Shown here: one piece after another, positions 1-8,854 of the stretch
How the letters are laid out: each line of letters opens with the position of its first letter
How positions within the stretch are numbered: position 1 is the stretch's first letter
Assembly (NCBI GenBank): GCA_031271345.1
Contig: JAISVX010000003.1
Span: 1-64,000, forward strand
Length of the DNA stretch: 64,000 nucleotides
Direction of reading: 5' to 3'
Source of the DNA: Lactobacillaceae bacterium
GTDB lineage: Bacteria > Pseudomonadota > Alphaproteobacteria > RF32 > CAG-239
The notes under the pieces: model-generated
Seen by the model: the letters and a program-made list of their open reading frames with translations, nothing else
Databases searched by the model: none
Told to the model about the DNA's origin: nothing
Made by a program: the position numbers and the translations under genes

Positions 1-51
1 GTCGTTGCCAGATCATTTAACCACTGTAATAAAAGTTCCTATTCCAGGCGA

Positions 52-85
52 AAACACTGTTGATCTTATCAACAGTGTTTTTTTT
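52..85 (+). terminator. intrinsic terminator of a gene ending left of the window
   Basis: AACACTGTTGAT-ctt-ATCAACAGTGTT perfect inverted repeat followed by a T-run. Confidence 0.85.
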
Positions 86-203
86 ACATAACTTACAAAA
101 AATCTAAAAAAAACTCTTGAAATTTATATATTTGAAAATATCTAATATGTATTATAAGTTGTGAATATTGCGGATGGTAACTATTTCGAGTTGAGAGGAA
201 AAA

Positions 204-416
204 ATGAATAAGGGTACAGTTAAATGGTTTAATAATAAAAAAGGATATGGCTTTATTATACCAGAAGAAAGAAGCAGCGATAAAGATGTTTTTGTACATA
301 TATCGGCAATTCAAAAAGCGGGTCTGGATAGATTAGATGAAGGACAGCTTGTCAGTTACGATATACATAATGACAGAGGTCGTGAAGTAGCAGGAAATAT
401 AAGCGTACTTTCATAA
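204..416 (+). CDS. cold-shock domain protein (CspA family)
   Basis: [15 protein letters not shown]...[12 protein letters not shown]1/RNP2 signature, 70 aa. Confidence 0.95.
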   Translation: MNKGTVKWFNNKKGYGFIIPEERSSDKDVFVHISAIQKAGLDRLDEGQLVSYDIHNDRGREVAGNISVLS

Positions 417-422
417 AATCCA

Positions 423-450
423 AAAGCTCCAAAAGGGGCTTTGATTTTTT
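423..450 (+). terminator. intrinsic terminator after csp gene
   Basis: AAAGCTCC-aaaa-GGGGCTTT then T-rich tract. Confidence 0.75.
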
Positions 451-507
451 CTATATTAGTGATATTTTATCTTCAGAAGAAATATCAAAAATTTGGATAA
501 ACAGTGT

Positions 508-1098
508 ATGGATTTATATTTTGTAACGTCAAACAAAGGCAAATTTGAAACTCTGAAAAGAAATCTTGAGCTTAACGGTGCTAAAAATGTTAACCTCATA
601 ATGAAACCTTTAAACATCGTTGAGCCGCAGGCTGATTCTGCTTATGAGATTTCAAAATATAAAGCCGAACAGGCTTATAATATTCTAAAATCTCCCGTGG
701 TTGTGGAAGATGGAGGCATGGAAATTGAGGTGCTAAACAAATTTCCGGGCGTTTATACAAGATATGTTTTGGAAACAATCGGAATAAAGGGTTTTCTAAA
801 GCTTCTTGACGGGGAAGAAAACAGAACTCTTAAATTTGCCAGCATTACGACTTTTGTTGATGAAAAAGGCACGGTTCATCAGTTTGAAAGAGGTTTGATA
901 GAATATGATTTTGCTCATGAAGCGAAAAATATTGACTCTCCGTTTGCATGGTCTGAGTTGTGGAAAGTTATTTATGTGAGGGAGTTTGGCAAAACATTGT
1001 GCGAATTTAGCGAAGAAGACCTAAGGAAGTATTATGATATGATTGATAAAATCGGCAGTCTGCAAAAGTTTGCCGCATGGTTTTCGAAAAATTATTGA
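508..1098 (+). CDS. HAM1/RdgB-family non-canonical purine NTP pyrophosphatase
   Basis: N-terminal FVTSNKGKFETLKRNL and VVEDGGMEIEVLNKFPGVYTRYV motifs; ATG at 508 preferred over the TTG at 493 used in the ORF track. Confidence 0.8.
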   Translation: MDLYFVTSNKGKFETLKRNLELNGAKNVNLIMKPLNIVEPQADSAYEISKYKAEQAYNILKSPVVVEDGGMEIEVLNKFPGVYTRYVLETIGIKGFLKLLDGEENRTLKFASITTFVDEKGTVHQFERGLIEYDFAHEAKNIDSPFAWSELWKVIYVREFGKTLCEFSEEDLRKYYDMIDKIGSLQKFAAWFSKNY

Positions 1099-1128
1099 TT
1101 GACTTTGATTCCTTTATAAAGCTATAAT
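1099..1128 (+). promoter_or_regulatory. sigma70-like promoter for the trp leader/trpB transcript
   Basis: TTGACT (1099-1104), 18-nt spacer, TATAAT (1123-1128). Confidence 0.7.
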
Positions 1129-1137
1129 GTTTTTGTT

Positions 1138-1194
1138 ATGATGAATATGAATGGAAATATAAATATAGTAAATTTATGGTGGAGCTTCTCGTAA
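1138..1194 (+). CDS. trpL: trp leader peptide MMNMNGNINIVNLWWSFS*
   Basis: Short ORF with tandem TGG TGG (1177-1182); stop TAA lies in the loop of hairpin 1:2; not in the supplied ORF track. Confidence 0.85.
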   Translation: MMNMNGNINIVNLWWSFS

Positions 1195-1268
1195 GAGGAG
1201 CCGCAATGTGTTTCTATTTTTTATATAGGTCGCGCGCTCCAAGAGGGGCAGGCGATTTTTTTATTTTA
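1184..1268 (+). promoter_or_regulatory. trp transcription attenuator (1:2, 2:3 antiterminator, 3:4 terminator)
   Basis: 1:2 GCTTCTC-gtaa-GAGGAGC (1184-1201); 2:3 GGAGCCGC with GCG(C)GCTCC; 3:4 TCGC..GCTCC-aaga-GGGGC..GCGA followed by TTTTTTTATTTT (1230-1268). Confidence 0.85.
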
Positions 1269-1321
1269 TATCTCTATGCTCCTTATTGTTTGGGGTGCTT
1301 TTTATTTTTAAGGAGATTAAA

Positions 1322-2512
1322 ATGAACAATAAAGAAATAAAAGACGGAGTTTATGGAAGTTTTGGCGGGGCTTTTTTAGATGACAGGTTCACGTCATATC
1401 TTAATGAAATCGAGCAGACTTTTAACAGGCTCAAAAAAGATAGAAAATTTATAAATGAACTAAAACGTTATCACAAAGAATATATCGGAAGGCAAACACC
1501 GTTGTATTTTGCGGAGAGATTAACCAATAAAATCGGCGGGGCAAAGATATATCTAAAAAGAGAAGATATGTGTCACACAGGCGCGCATAAACTCAACAAC
1601 GCCATTGGGCAGATATTGTTTGCAAAATATATGGGTAAAAAAAGAATAATCGCCGAAACGGGAGCGGGGCAGCACGGAGTTGCGACAGCTACTGTCTGTG
1701 CGCTGTTTGGGCTTTCATGCGTTATTTATATGGGTGAAGAAGATATAAAAAGGCAGGAAATGAACGTTTTTCGGATGAAGCTTTTGGGTGCGGAAGTTGT
1801 TTCTGTAAAAAGCGGTTCGCAAACTTTGTCCGATGCAGTTGATGCTGCGTTTGAAGATTTGACAAACAATTTGGACGATACGTTTTATTTATTAGGTTCG
1901 GCTGTTGGTCCGCACCCATATCCTGAAATTGTAAAATATTTTCAATCCGTAATTGGCAGGGAAGCAAAACGGCAGATTTTGAAGAAAGAAGGCAGACTGC
2001 CTGATTATGTTGTCGCTTGTGTCGGGGGCGGTTCAAACGCAATTGGGCTGTTTGGCGCGTTTCTTGACGAAGATGTAAATATTATCGCGGCGGAAGCCGG
2101 CGGAAAAGGGCTTGAAACAAAAGAACACTGCTCGACTTTAGAGCTTGGCAAAGAGGGGATTATTCATGGTTTTAAGTGCCTGCTTTTGAAGGATGAAGAT
2201 GGCAAGGTCGCAAAAACTTACAGCATTTCGCCCGGTTTGGATTATCCTGGCGTAAGTCCGGAGATTTCATATTTGAAAGAAAAAGGCAGAATATCCTCTG
2301 TCAGTATAACAGATGAAGAAGCGTTAAAAGCGTTTGGCATGTTGTCAAAATATGAGGGAATAATCCCCGCGTTAGAAAGTTCGCATGCGGTTTTTGCCGC
2401 AGTTAATTTAGCAAAAAGATTGGATAAAGCTAAGGTTATTTTGGTTAACTTGTCCGGTCGCGGAGATAAAGATGTGGAGGTAGTTTACAAAAAACATTTC
2501 GCTGAAGTTTAA
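1322..2512 (+). CDS. trpB: tryptophan synthase beta subunit (TrpB1 type)
   Basis: [14 protein letters not shown]-lysine region, [30 protein letters not shown] at 1310-1315 supports ATG 1322 rather than 1286. Confidence 0.95.
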   Translation: MNNKEIKDGVYGSFGGAFLDDRFTSYLNEIEQTFNRLKKDRKFINELKRYHKEYIGRQTPLYFAERLTNKIGGAKIYLKREDMCHTGAHKLNNAIGQILFAKYMGKKRIIAETGAGQHGVATATVCALFGLSCVIYMGEEDIKRQEMNVFRMKLLGAEVVSVKSGSQTLSDAVDAAFEDLTNNLDDTFYLLGSAVGPHPYPEIVKYFQSVIGREAKRQILKKEGRLPDYVVACVGGGSNAIGLFGAFLDEDVNIIAAEAGGKGLETKEHCSTLELGKEGIIHGFKCLLLKDEDGKVAKTYSISPGLDYPGVSPEISYLKEKGRISSVSITDEEALKAFGMLSKYEGIIPALESSHAVFAAVNLAKRLDKAKVILVNLSGRGDKDVEVVYKKHFAEV

Positions 2513-2643
2513 AAGTAAAAGGGCTTATGCTGCGGGTTGTTTTTCCTAATTTGTATAAGTCCTTTTATGCTTTTTATATTAAAATAAAAAAAGTATTGAC
2601 AATGCTTTGAAAAGAGCGTAAAACGAGGTCGAAACGCAATTAT

Positions 2644-2720
<77 letters not shown>

Positions 2721-2732
2721 ATAAATGATTGA

Positions 2733-2768
2733 AAACCCGTTGAATTTTATTCGGCGGGTTTTTTGTTT
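2733..2768 (+). terminator. intrinsic terminator downstream of tRNA-fMet
   Basis: AACCCG...CGGGTT TTTT with nested GAAT/ATTC. Confidence 0.75.
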
Positions 2769-2813
2769 GAGGTGGTGGGGCGGAATCCGGAAGCATATAG
2801 GAAGCAGGGTGAG
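2757..2813 (+). repeat. imperfect direct repeat, left copy (flanks KAP gene)
   Basis: GGTTTTTTGTTTG(A)GG...GGAAGCATATAGGAAGCAGGGTGAG resembles 5985-6038. Confidence 0.5.
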
Positions 2814-2936
2814 TTAAAAGTTTACATAGTCACATTGGAGGCAGGTGATGGCGGATGTTTTATTTTGATTGATTTTCCATCAAAAGTTGCTTAGACTTTC
2901 TTAAACTGGTTTGTAGCACGATAAGGGACGATAAAA

Positions 2937-5900
2937 ATGGCTTTTGTAAAAGATGTTGAAATTGATTTAACAGAAAAAAATGTTGATTTACTTAATGGCA
3001 AATCTTATGCAGTGGCACTTAAAAATGCTATTTTGGAAGAATCGCCAAATAATGAGGCTTTCGTTATTGGGTTATTTGGAGAATGGGGTAGCGGAAAATC
3101 TTCAATTATAAGAACTGCTGAGTCTTTGATAAAGCAAAATAAGGGCAAGAAAATAAAGTTCATTACTTATGATGCCTGGAAATACGTCAAAGATAGTTTT
3201 AGGCGGATGTTTCTTTTGCAGGTACAACAATCATTGGGTTTCAATCGTGCACCACTTATGGAGCGATTTTATTCTAACAAATCGGAAGAAGTTGAAGTAA
3301 AGACAAGCCTTAACAAAATAAGGTTTAGGTGGACTTTGACAACGTTGCTTTTTATCGCTTTTGTTGTCTCCTTTTTTCCATTATTTGGATTTGTTGTTCC
3401 AAATTATATAACAAGTTTATTTGGTGCAACTGCTGGAATAACACTTATTTTTAACCTTTTTGCGAGTTGGTTGGACAACTTAAAAGTTTCATCGCAAACC
3501 CCTTTGATGTTTGCGGCTGAACAATTTGAGGAATGCTTCAATGAAATGATAGATTATGCCTTGAATAAGAAAAATGCTTTAGAAGTGGTCTTGCATTGGA
3601 TTACAAGGGATGAGAGAGAAACAAATATCGATAAATTGGTAATAGTGATAGATAACATTGATAGGTGTGATTCTAAAACCACCTATGAGCTTTTAAGCAA
3701 TCTCAAAAGTTTTCTGTTGAAAAATAAGAACCTAGTATTTGTTATCCCCACAGATGATAAATCTCTATGTAAGCATTTGATTTCTAGCTTCGACTGCTCA
3801 CATACGGCCGCTGAGGAGTTTTTAAGAAAGGTATTCAATGTTGAAATTCGTATCAAACCGTTGGAAGAGATAGAATTATTTGATTTTGCGGATAAAATAA
3901 ATAAAAAATATAAATTAGACTTTTCGGCAGATGCTGTGAATATTATTGCCAATGAATTTGCCACCAATCCGCGACGTATCATTCAATTCTTCAATAATGT
4001 ATGCACAGAATTGGATATTATTGAGAATAACCTGACAAAAAGTGAATTGAAGAAAATTCATGACATTGTTTGTAAGTTGCTGATTATCCGTGAAGAATGG
4101 CCAGATTATTACAAGTTGATATTAAATGATAGCCGATTATTAAATGCAGAGCGTTTTGAAGATAAAGAGAAATTATATGAGAAAAAATCGCATGATTTGA
4201 AAATGCTTAATAAGTTTTTGCAAAAGACCCATGCTTTTCGATTTATCGGTGATGATGGATTATTGGAAAAGGTTATTTCAAATAGTTCTGTTTTCAGCAA
4301 TCTTCCAGTTGATGTTCGCTCTGCAGTAAAAGACTTAAAAAAGGACAAATTGTCTGAATTTATTGAAGAAAATGAGCACAACTCTAATCTTCTAATAAAT
4401 TACATTATTGAAGAGTTAAAGAAGAATTTGCTTCGCAAAACTTGGCAAACTGGTGTTCCTAACCTGTTTAAGGCCATCCTGCTCGTAAATTCCATTAAGC
4501 CGATAATTAACGCTATGAACTCAAGAATAGAAAGAGAATTGAAGGGAAATATTGCTGAGTTTATTGGAAATATAGGAGACTCTAAAAATGAATATTTGAC
4601 CTTATTAGTATCTTATCTTAATGAACTAAATAATCAAAACAAAAAGTATTTTATTGAGGGGCTGTTAAGTTCATACTTAAATAAAAATATTTTGAATAAT
4701 GAGGAAGAAGAGCCTAGTGATTACGATATATCACTATTTGAAAAACTTATTGTTGGAATAAAAGATAAATCTATATTTGCAGATTACAAAGAATTATTTG
4801 CTAACTGGTATAGATTAGCAAATACAACCATATCGTCAATAAAGTTATCAGGGTTAAAATATTTTATATCTGATGCTGTTATTAACGAAATCATTACTCA
4901 TTTAGGAAAAGACGATAGTGATTATATGGAAGATTTTACCTATATTGCAACTCAACATGATTTATCAGAAGGGAATTTCAATAAATTTTTTGAAAAAATA
5001 AATCAATTATATCCTGCTTATACTGCCAATAATGGCGAGGTCGTCTTAGCTGGTATAGAGAAAGTTATTCCTGTCTTAAAGACTATGAACTCAAAATCAA
5101 ATCAGACAGCCTTGCAGACTTATGTAAATGGTATATTTCAAGAAATAAGAGTGAATATAAATCATTACCAGTATAGGACGGGCTCGCTAATAGCCGACAA
5201 TTTGACATCTGATGATAGGAAAATAATGGTAATAAATTTCTTAGCATATTTATATAAAGCAACAAACAATAATATTGACACTATCGTTTATTTTGAAAAG
5301 TTGATCGCTGTATATCCTAATATGAGAGCTAATGTAATGTCTGCTTTGCAAGAGTCAATATCTGGATTCGATAAAATAAATACAGCAGCATTAAAAAAGC
5401 TTATTTTTGGGCAGGGAATATTTACAGAAAGCTATGTCTATTGGATGAAACGATTTACTACTTTGATTTGGCTGAAGGATAAGACAAATGTTGTCAGCGA
5501 TGATGAATTGGCTAAAGAAATTAAGCTTATTGTTCAAGGGATAGGTAATATCGATGATAGATCTGAAATAGATAGATTGAATGAGCTGTTGGAATTTATA
5601 TTGGACAATAGAAAGAAAATATCAACAACAGCTACAATTATTGAAGCACTGGAAAATGCAAATAAAGATACCGTGATAAGACTGACGGATAATATGCGCA
5701 CATTGGCATTGTCAAAAATATGTGAAACAATATCTGATTATTCGGATAATAGAGATATATTGGAGAATATAGCACAGTATGGAGATAAAGAAAATATACA
5801 AAAATTGATGGTATTTATACTAAGTGAAGCTCCCAAAAGCGATAAAAAAGAGAGTATGATCTCATTGTATCGTATGATAGCGCCAGAAAAAATAACAAAA

Positions 5901-5966
5901 TCTCATAAAGAAAAAATGAAACCATATTTGACAGAGTTAGAAGAAGAGACTAGTGCGGCAGAATAA
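2937..5966 (+). CDS. KAP family P-loop NTPase, 1009 aa, two predicted TM segments in the NTPase domain
   Basis: Walker A GLFGEWGSGKSS, Walker B-like KLVIVIDNIDRC, hydrophobic insert WTLTTLLFIAFVVSFFPLFGFVV. Confidence 0.88.
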   Translation: MAFVKDVEIDLTEKNVDLLNGKSYAVALKNAILEESPNNEAFVIGLFGEWGSGKSSIIRTAESLIKQNKGKKIKFITYDAWKYVKDSFRRMFLLQVQQSLGFNRAPLMERFYSNKSEEVEVKTSLNKIRFRWTLTTLLFIAFVVSFFPLFGFVVPNYITSLFGATAGITLIFNLFASWLDNLKVSSQTPLMFAAEQFEECFNEMIDYALNKKNALEVVLHWITRDERETNIDKLVIVIDNIDRCDSKTTYELLSNLKSFLLKNKNLVFVIPTDDKSLCKHLISSFDCSHTAAEEFLRKVFNVEIRIKPLEEIELFDFADKINKKYKLDFSADAVNIIANEFATNPRRIIQFFNNVCTELDIIENNLTKSELKKIHDIVCKLLIIREEWPDYYKLILNDSRLLNAERFEDKEKLYEKKSHDLKMLNKFLQKTHAFRFIGDDGLLEKVISNSSVFSNLPVDVRSAVKDLKKDKLSEFIEENEHNSNLLINYIIEELKKNLLRKTWQTGVPNLFKAILLVNSIKPIINAMNSRIERELKGNIAEFIGNIGDSKNEYLTLLVSYLNELNNQNKKYFIEGLLSSYLNKNILNNEEEEPSDYDISLFEKLIVGIKDKSIFADYKELFANWYRLANTTISSIKLSGLKYFISDAVINEIITHLGKDDSDYMEDFTYIATQHDLSEGNFNKFFEKINQLYPAYTANNGEVVLAGIEKVIPVLKTMNSKSNQTALQTYVNGIFQEIRVNINHYQYRTGSLIADNLTSDDRKIMVINFLAYLYKATNNNIDTIVYFEKLIAVYPNMRANVMSALQESISGFDKINTAALKKLIFGQGIFTESYVYWMKRFTTLIWLKDKTNVVSDDELAKEIKLIVQGIGNIDDRSEIDRLNELLEFILDNRKKISTTATIIEALENANKDTVIRLTDNMRTLALSKICETISDYSDNRDILENIAQYGDKENIQKLMVFILSEAPKSDKKESMISLYRMIAPEKITKSHKEKMKPYLTELEEETSAAE

Positions 5967-5984
5967 ATTATTGTGCAATGCAAT

Positions 5985-6038
5985 GGTTTTTTGTTTGGGT
6001 AGTGTTTGCATCTGGAAGTATATGAGAAACAGGCTGGG
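5985..6038 (+). repeat. imperfect direct repeat, right copy
   Basis: GGTTTTTTGTTTGGGTAGTG...TGGAAGTATATGAGAAACAGGCTGGG resembles 2757-2813. Confidence 0.5.
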
Positions 6039-6060
6039 CTATTTTTCGAGAATAGCCCAG
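6034..6060. terminator. perfect 10-bp inverted repeat hairpin
   Basis: CTGGGCTATT-tttcgag-AATAGCCCAG; lacks a strong T-run, so terminator role uncertain. Confidence 0.45.
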
Positions 6061-6416
6061 TTATCTTTGTATTTCCTCCATTTTTCTGCATGGTTGTTCT
6101 TTTTTCCCTTAAATTTCAGTTTTCGGAATGAGGTGGCTTTTCTTTCGATGCCATCTTTTCTTTTTTCTGACATCCAATTGTCATAGCTATCTTGTATTGC
6201 TTCATTAACTACATTTGTGGGGAGAATAAAGAATTCTTCAGCTCCATTTTCTTCTGAAACCCTTACTATAACAACAAAATCATTTTTACATTTGGGGTCG
6301 AACTGCAGAAATGGGGAGTTGCTATCTTTTTTGGTACTGTATTGGGCTCCTTGAGTTGATGACTTGAATGATTTTACTCGAATTTTTACTTCGTGATTAC
6401 TTTTGGTAGCAAATAA
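6039..6416 (-). pseudogene. C-terminal remnant of a PD-(D/E)XK nuclease-like protein
   Basis: Minus-strand open frame of about 125 codons without a proper start: LFATKSNHEVKIRVKSFKSSTQGAQYSTKKDSNSPFLQFDPKCKNDFVVIVRVSEENGAEEFFILPTNVVNEAIQDSYDNWMSEKRKDGIERKATSFRKLKFKGKKNNHAEKWRKYKDNWAILEK*; xVKxRVKSF...DFVVIV...FILP pattern. Confidence 0.6.
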
Positions 6417-6543
6417 TTATTTAGGAATCAGCAATATTTTTTGTCACTTCGTAACAAAGCATAATTTTTTTTGATTTGCAATTTATATGCTTTACCGATT
6501 AAAACAGAAAAATATGAGAAAAATTTTTTAATGGGGTAAGCGC

Positions 6544-8382
6544 ATGTGTGGTATTGTTGGATACATTGGCAGTAATACGGCTGTAAGTGTTTTAATTGAC
6601 GGGCTGAAAAATCTTGAATACAGAGGTTATGATTCAGCCGGCATCGCAATGAATAATGACAGTAAAATCAACGTATATAGGGCAGAGGGAAAACTAAGCA
6701 ACCTTTGCAACGTTTTAAGCAGTTCGTCTTTTGACGAATATACAAAAGGCATTGGTCACATCCGCTGGGCAACGCACGGCGCCGCGACGCTTGACAACGC
6801 CCATCCTCACAAATCTAACGATGGCAGCGTTGTTTTGGTTCACAACGGTATTATTGAAAACTTCAAAGAGCTGAAATCAGAGCTAACGGAAAAAGGCTAT
6901 AACTTTTTTTCTCAGACAGATACGGAAGCAGCGGCAAATTATATAGATTATTGCTACAAGTCTTCAGTGTCTTTGGAAGAAGGTGTTATCAAAGCTGTAA
7001 ACGGTCTAAAGGGTGCGTTTGCATTTTGCATTATGTCTGAAAACGAGCCGGATAAAATTATTGCGGTTCGTAAAAATGCGCCTCTTATCGTCGGCTTGGG
7101 TGAAAACGAAAACTTTATCGCCAGCGATATTCCTGCGATTATCGGCAAAGTCAGCAAAATCATTTATCTTGACGATGGCGACATTGCAACGGTAACAAAA
7201 GATAATATCAAAGTTAAAGATTTTGCGGGAAATGTCGTTAATAAAAAAGTCGAGACAATTGCTTTTGAAGCCGAGGCAATCAGCAAGCGCGGATACAAAC
7301 ATTTTATGCTGAAAGAGATTAGCGAACAGTCTGATATAATCCGCAATACTTTGGCTGAGAGATTGACGGGAACTAACTTGCCGATTAATTTGGCGGGCGT
7401 TAAAGTAGAAGAGATTTTATCAAAAACAAAAAGAATAGAAATCATCGCCTGCGGCACATCGCTTCATGCCGCGATGGTCGCAAAAAATATTATTGAAGCT
7501 TTCGCGGGTATTCCCGTAAGCATAGAAGCTGCCAGCGAATATATTTACCGCAAAAATATAACCGATGCCGAAACTTTGGTTATCGGCATTTCGCAAAGCG
7601 GCGAAACTGCGGATACAATAACCGCGATTAAGCAGGCAAAAGATAAAAATTCGCATATTATGGTTGTGACTAACAGGGAAGATTCGAGCATTGTCCGCTA
7701 TGCCGACAGTCTGCTTCCTTTGCGCGCTGGCATAGAAGTAAGTGTCGCGGCGACAAAATCTTATACCGCCCAGCTGGTTTCTTTATATCTGTTTGCTCTT
7801 AAGCTTGCGGAAGCGAAAAAGACAGTTGATAATATTGATTTGCGTAAGTTTAAACAAGAACTCTTGGAAATTCCCGCAAAATTGGAGCAGATTTTAAGCG
7901 GCTCAAAGTCGATTAAGGAAATAGCGGACAAATATTATAAGATTAAAGATTTCTTCTACATTGCGCGCGGCGCCAATGTCGCTACAGCAATGGAAGGGGC
8001 TTTGAAGCTGAAAGAAATCAGCTATATCAACGCAAACGGTTATCCGGCGGGAGAGCTGAAACACGGACCGATTGCATTGTTGGATGAAAACGTGGTCGTG
8101 ATGTCTGTTTTAATGCCAAATTCTTCAACTTATGACAAGATTATTTCCAACTGCGAAGAGGCAAAAGCCAGAAAAGCAAAGCTCATTGCGGTAACTTCTT
8201 CGAATGACGAATATCTAAATGTTCTTTTTGATGAAATAATAAAAATCCCGGAAATATCGGAAGAGCTTTCGCCGATATTGGCAAATATTCCGCTGCAATT
8301 GATGGCATATTATATTTCAGATAATCTGGGAAGAGAAATTGACCAGCCGCGAAATCTTGCGAAGTCGGTAACGGTTGAGTAG
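6544..8382 (+). CDS. glmS: glutamine--fructose-6-phosphate aminotransferase (isomerizing)
   Basis: MCGIVGYIG N-terminal Cys amidotransferase, two SIS domains, C-terminal DQPRNLAKSVTVE. Confidence 0.98.
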   Translation: MCGIVGYIGSNTAVSVLIDGLKNLEYRGYDSAGIAMNNDSKINVYRAEGKLSNLCNVLSSSSFDEYTKGIGHIRWATHGAATLDNAHPHKSNDGSVVLVHNGIIENFKELKSELTEKGYNFFSQTDTEAAANYIDYCYKSSVSLEEGVIKAVNGLKGAFAFCIMSENEPDKIIAVRKNAPLIVGLGENENFIASDIPAIIGKVSKIIYLDDGDIATVTKDNIKVKDFAGNVVNKKVETIAFEAEAISKRGYKHFMLKEISEQSDIIRNTLAERLTGTNLPINLAGVKVEEILSKTKRIEIIACGTSLHAAMVAKNIIEAFAGIPVSIEAASEYIYRKNITDAETLVIGISQSGETADTITAIKQAKDKNSHIMVVTNREDSSIVRYADSLLPLRAGIEVSVAATKSYTAQLVSLYLFALKLAEAKKTVDNIDLRKFKQELLEIPAKLEQILSGSKSIKEIADKYYKIKDFFYIARGANVATAMEGALKLKEISYINANGYPAGELKHGPIALLDENVVVMSVLMPNSSTYDKIISNCEEAKARKAKLIAVTSSNDEYLNVLFDEIIKIPEISEELSPILANIPLQLMAYYISDNLGREIDQPRNLAKSVTVE

Positions 8383-8384
8383 AT

Positions 8385-8843
8385 TTAAGAAGGTTTTCTA
8401 AGCGCTTTTTGGATTATGTTTTCAAAGCTGTTTAAGAAGTTTGACCTGTCTTTTTGAGAAAACGGCGGATTAACGCCGCCTTTTTCGCCGATTTCTCTGA
8501 GAAAGCTGTTAAAATCTCTCATGCCTAAAGATGTTCCGATATTGTCCGAAGTAAACTCGCTGCCGTTTGGGCGAAGCGCGATGGCGCCAGCATTCAGACA
8601 GCGGGAAGCCAGTGGTATATCGTTGGTTACGGCAATGTCGTTTTTTTTGATGTTTTCCGCTATCCAGTTATCCGCGGCGTCGGGAGTTTTTGGAAGCATG
8701 ACCTGATTTATCTCAACCGAGGTTTCTCCAAAACGAAGCCAGCCGTTGCTTGCGACATTTATTTTTAGGTTATGCCTTTCTGCAACCTTTATAATTTCAC
8801 TTTTAACAGGGCAGGCGTCGCCGTCTATGTAAATCTCTATCAA
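8385..8843 (-). CDS. UPF0178 (YaiI/YqxD) family protein
   Basis: IYIDGDACPVKSEI...VTNDIPLASRCL...RPNGSEFTSDNI. Confidence 0.9.
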   Translation of the reverse strand: MIEIYIDGDACPVKSEIIKVAERHNLKINVASNGWLRFGETSVEINQVMLPKTPDAADNWIAENIKKNDIAVTNDIPLASRCLNAGAIALRPNGSEFTSDNIGTSLGMRDFNSFLREIGEKGGVNPPFSQKDRSNFLNSFENIIQKALRKPS

Positions 8844-8854
8844 AACTATCCCCT

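Noticed and set aside
2-91. Open frame SLPDHLTTVIKVPIPGENTVDLINSVFFT* at the left edge
   Set aside because: Could be the 3' end of an upstream gene, but it runs through the terminator hairpin and is too short to support.
93-314. 73-aa minus-strand ORF overlapping the cold-shock gene
   Set aside because: Antisense to a confident CspA-family CDS, no RBS, no recognisable protein signature.
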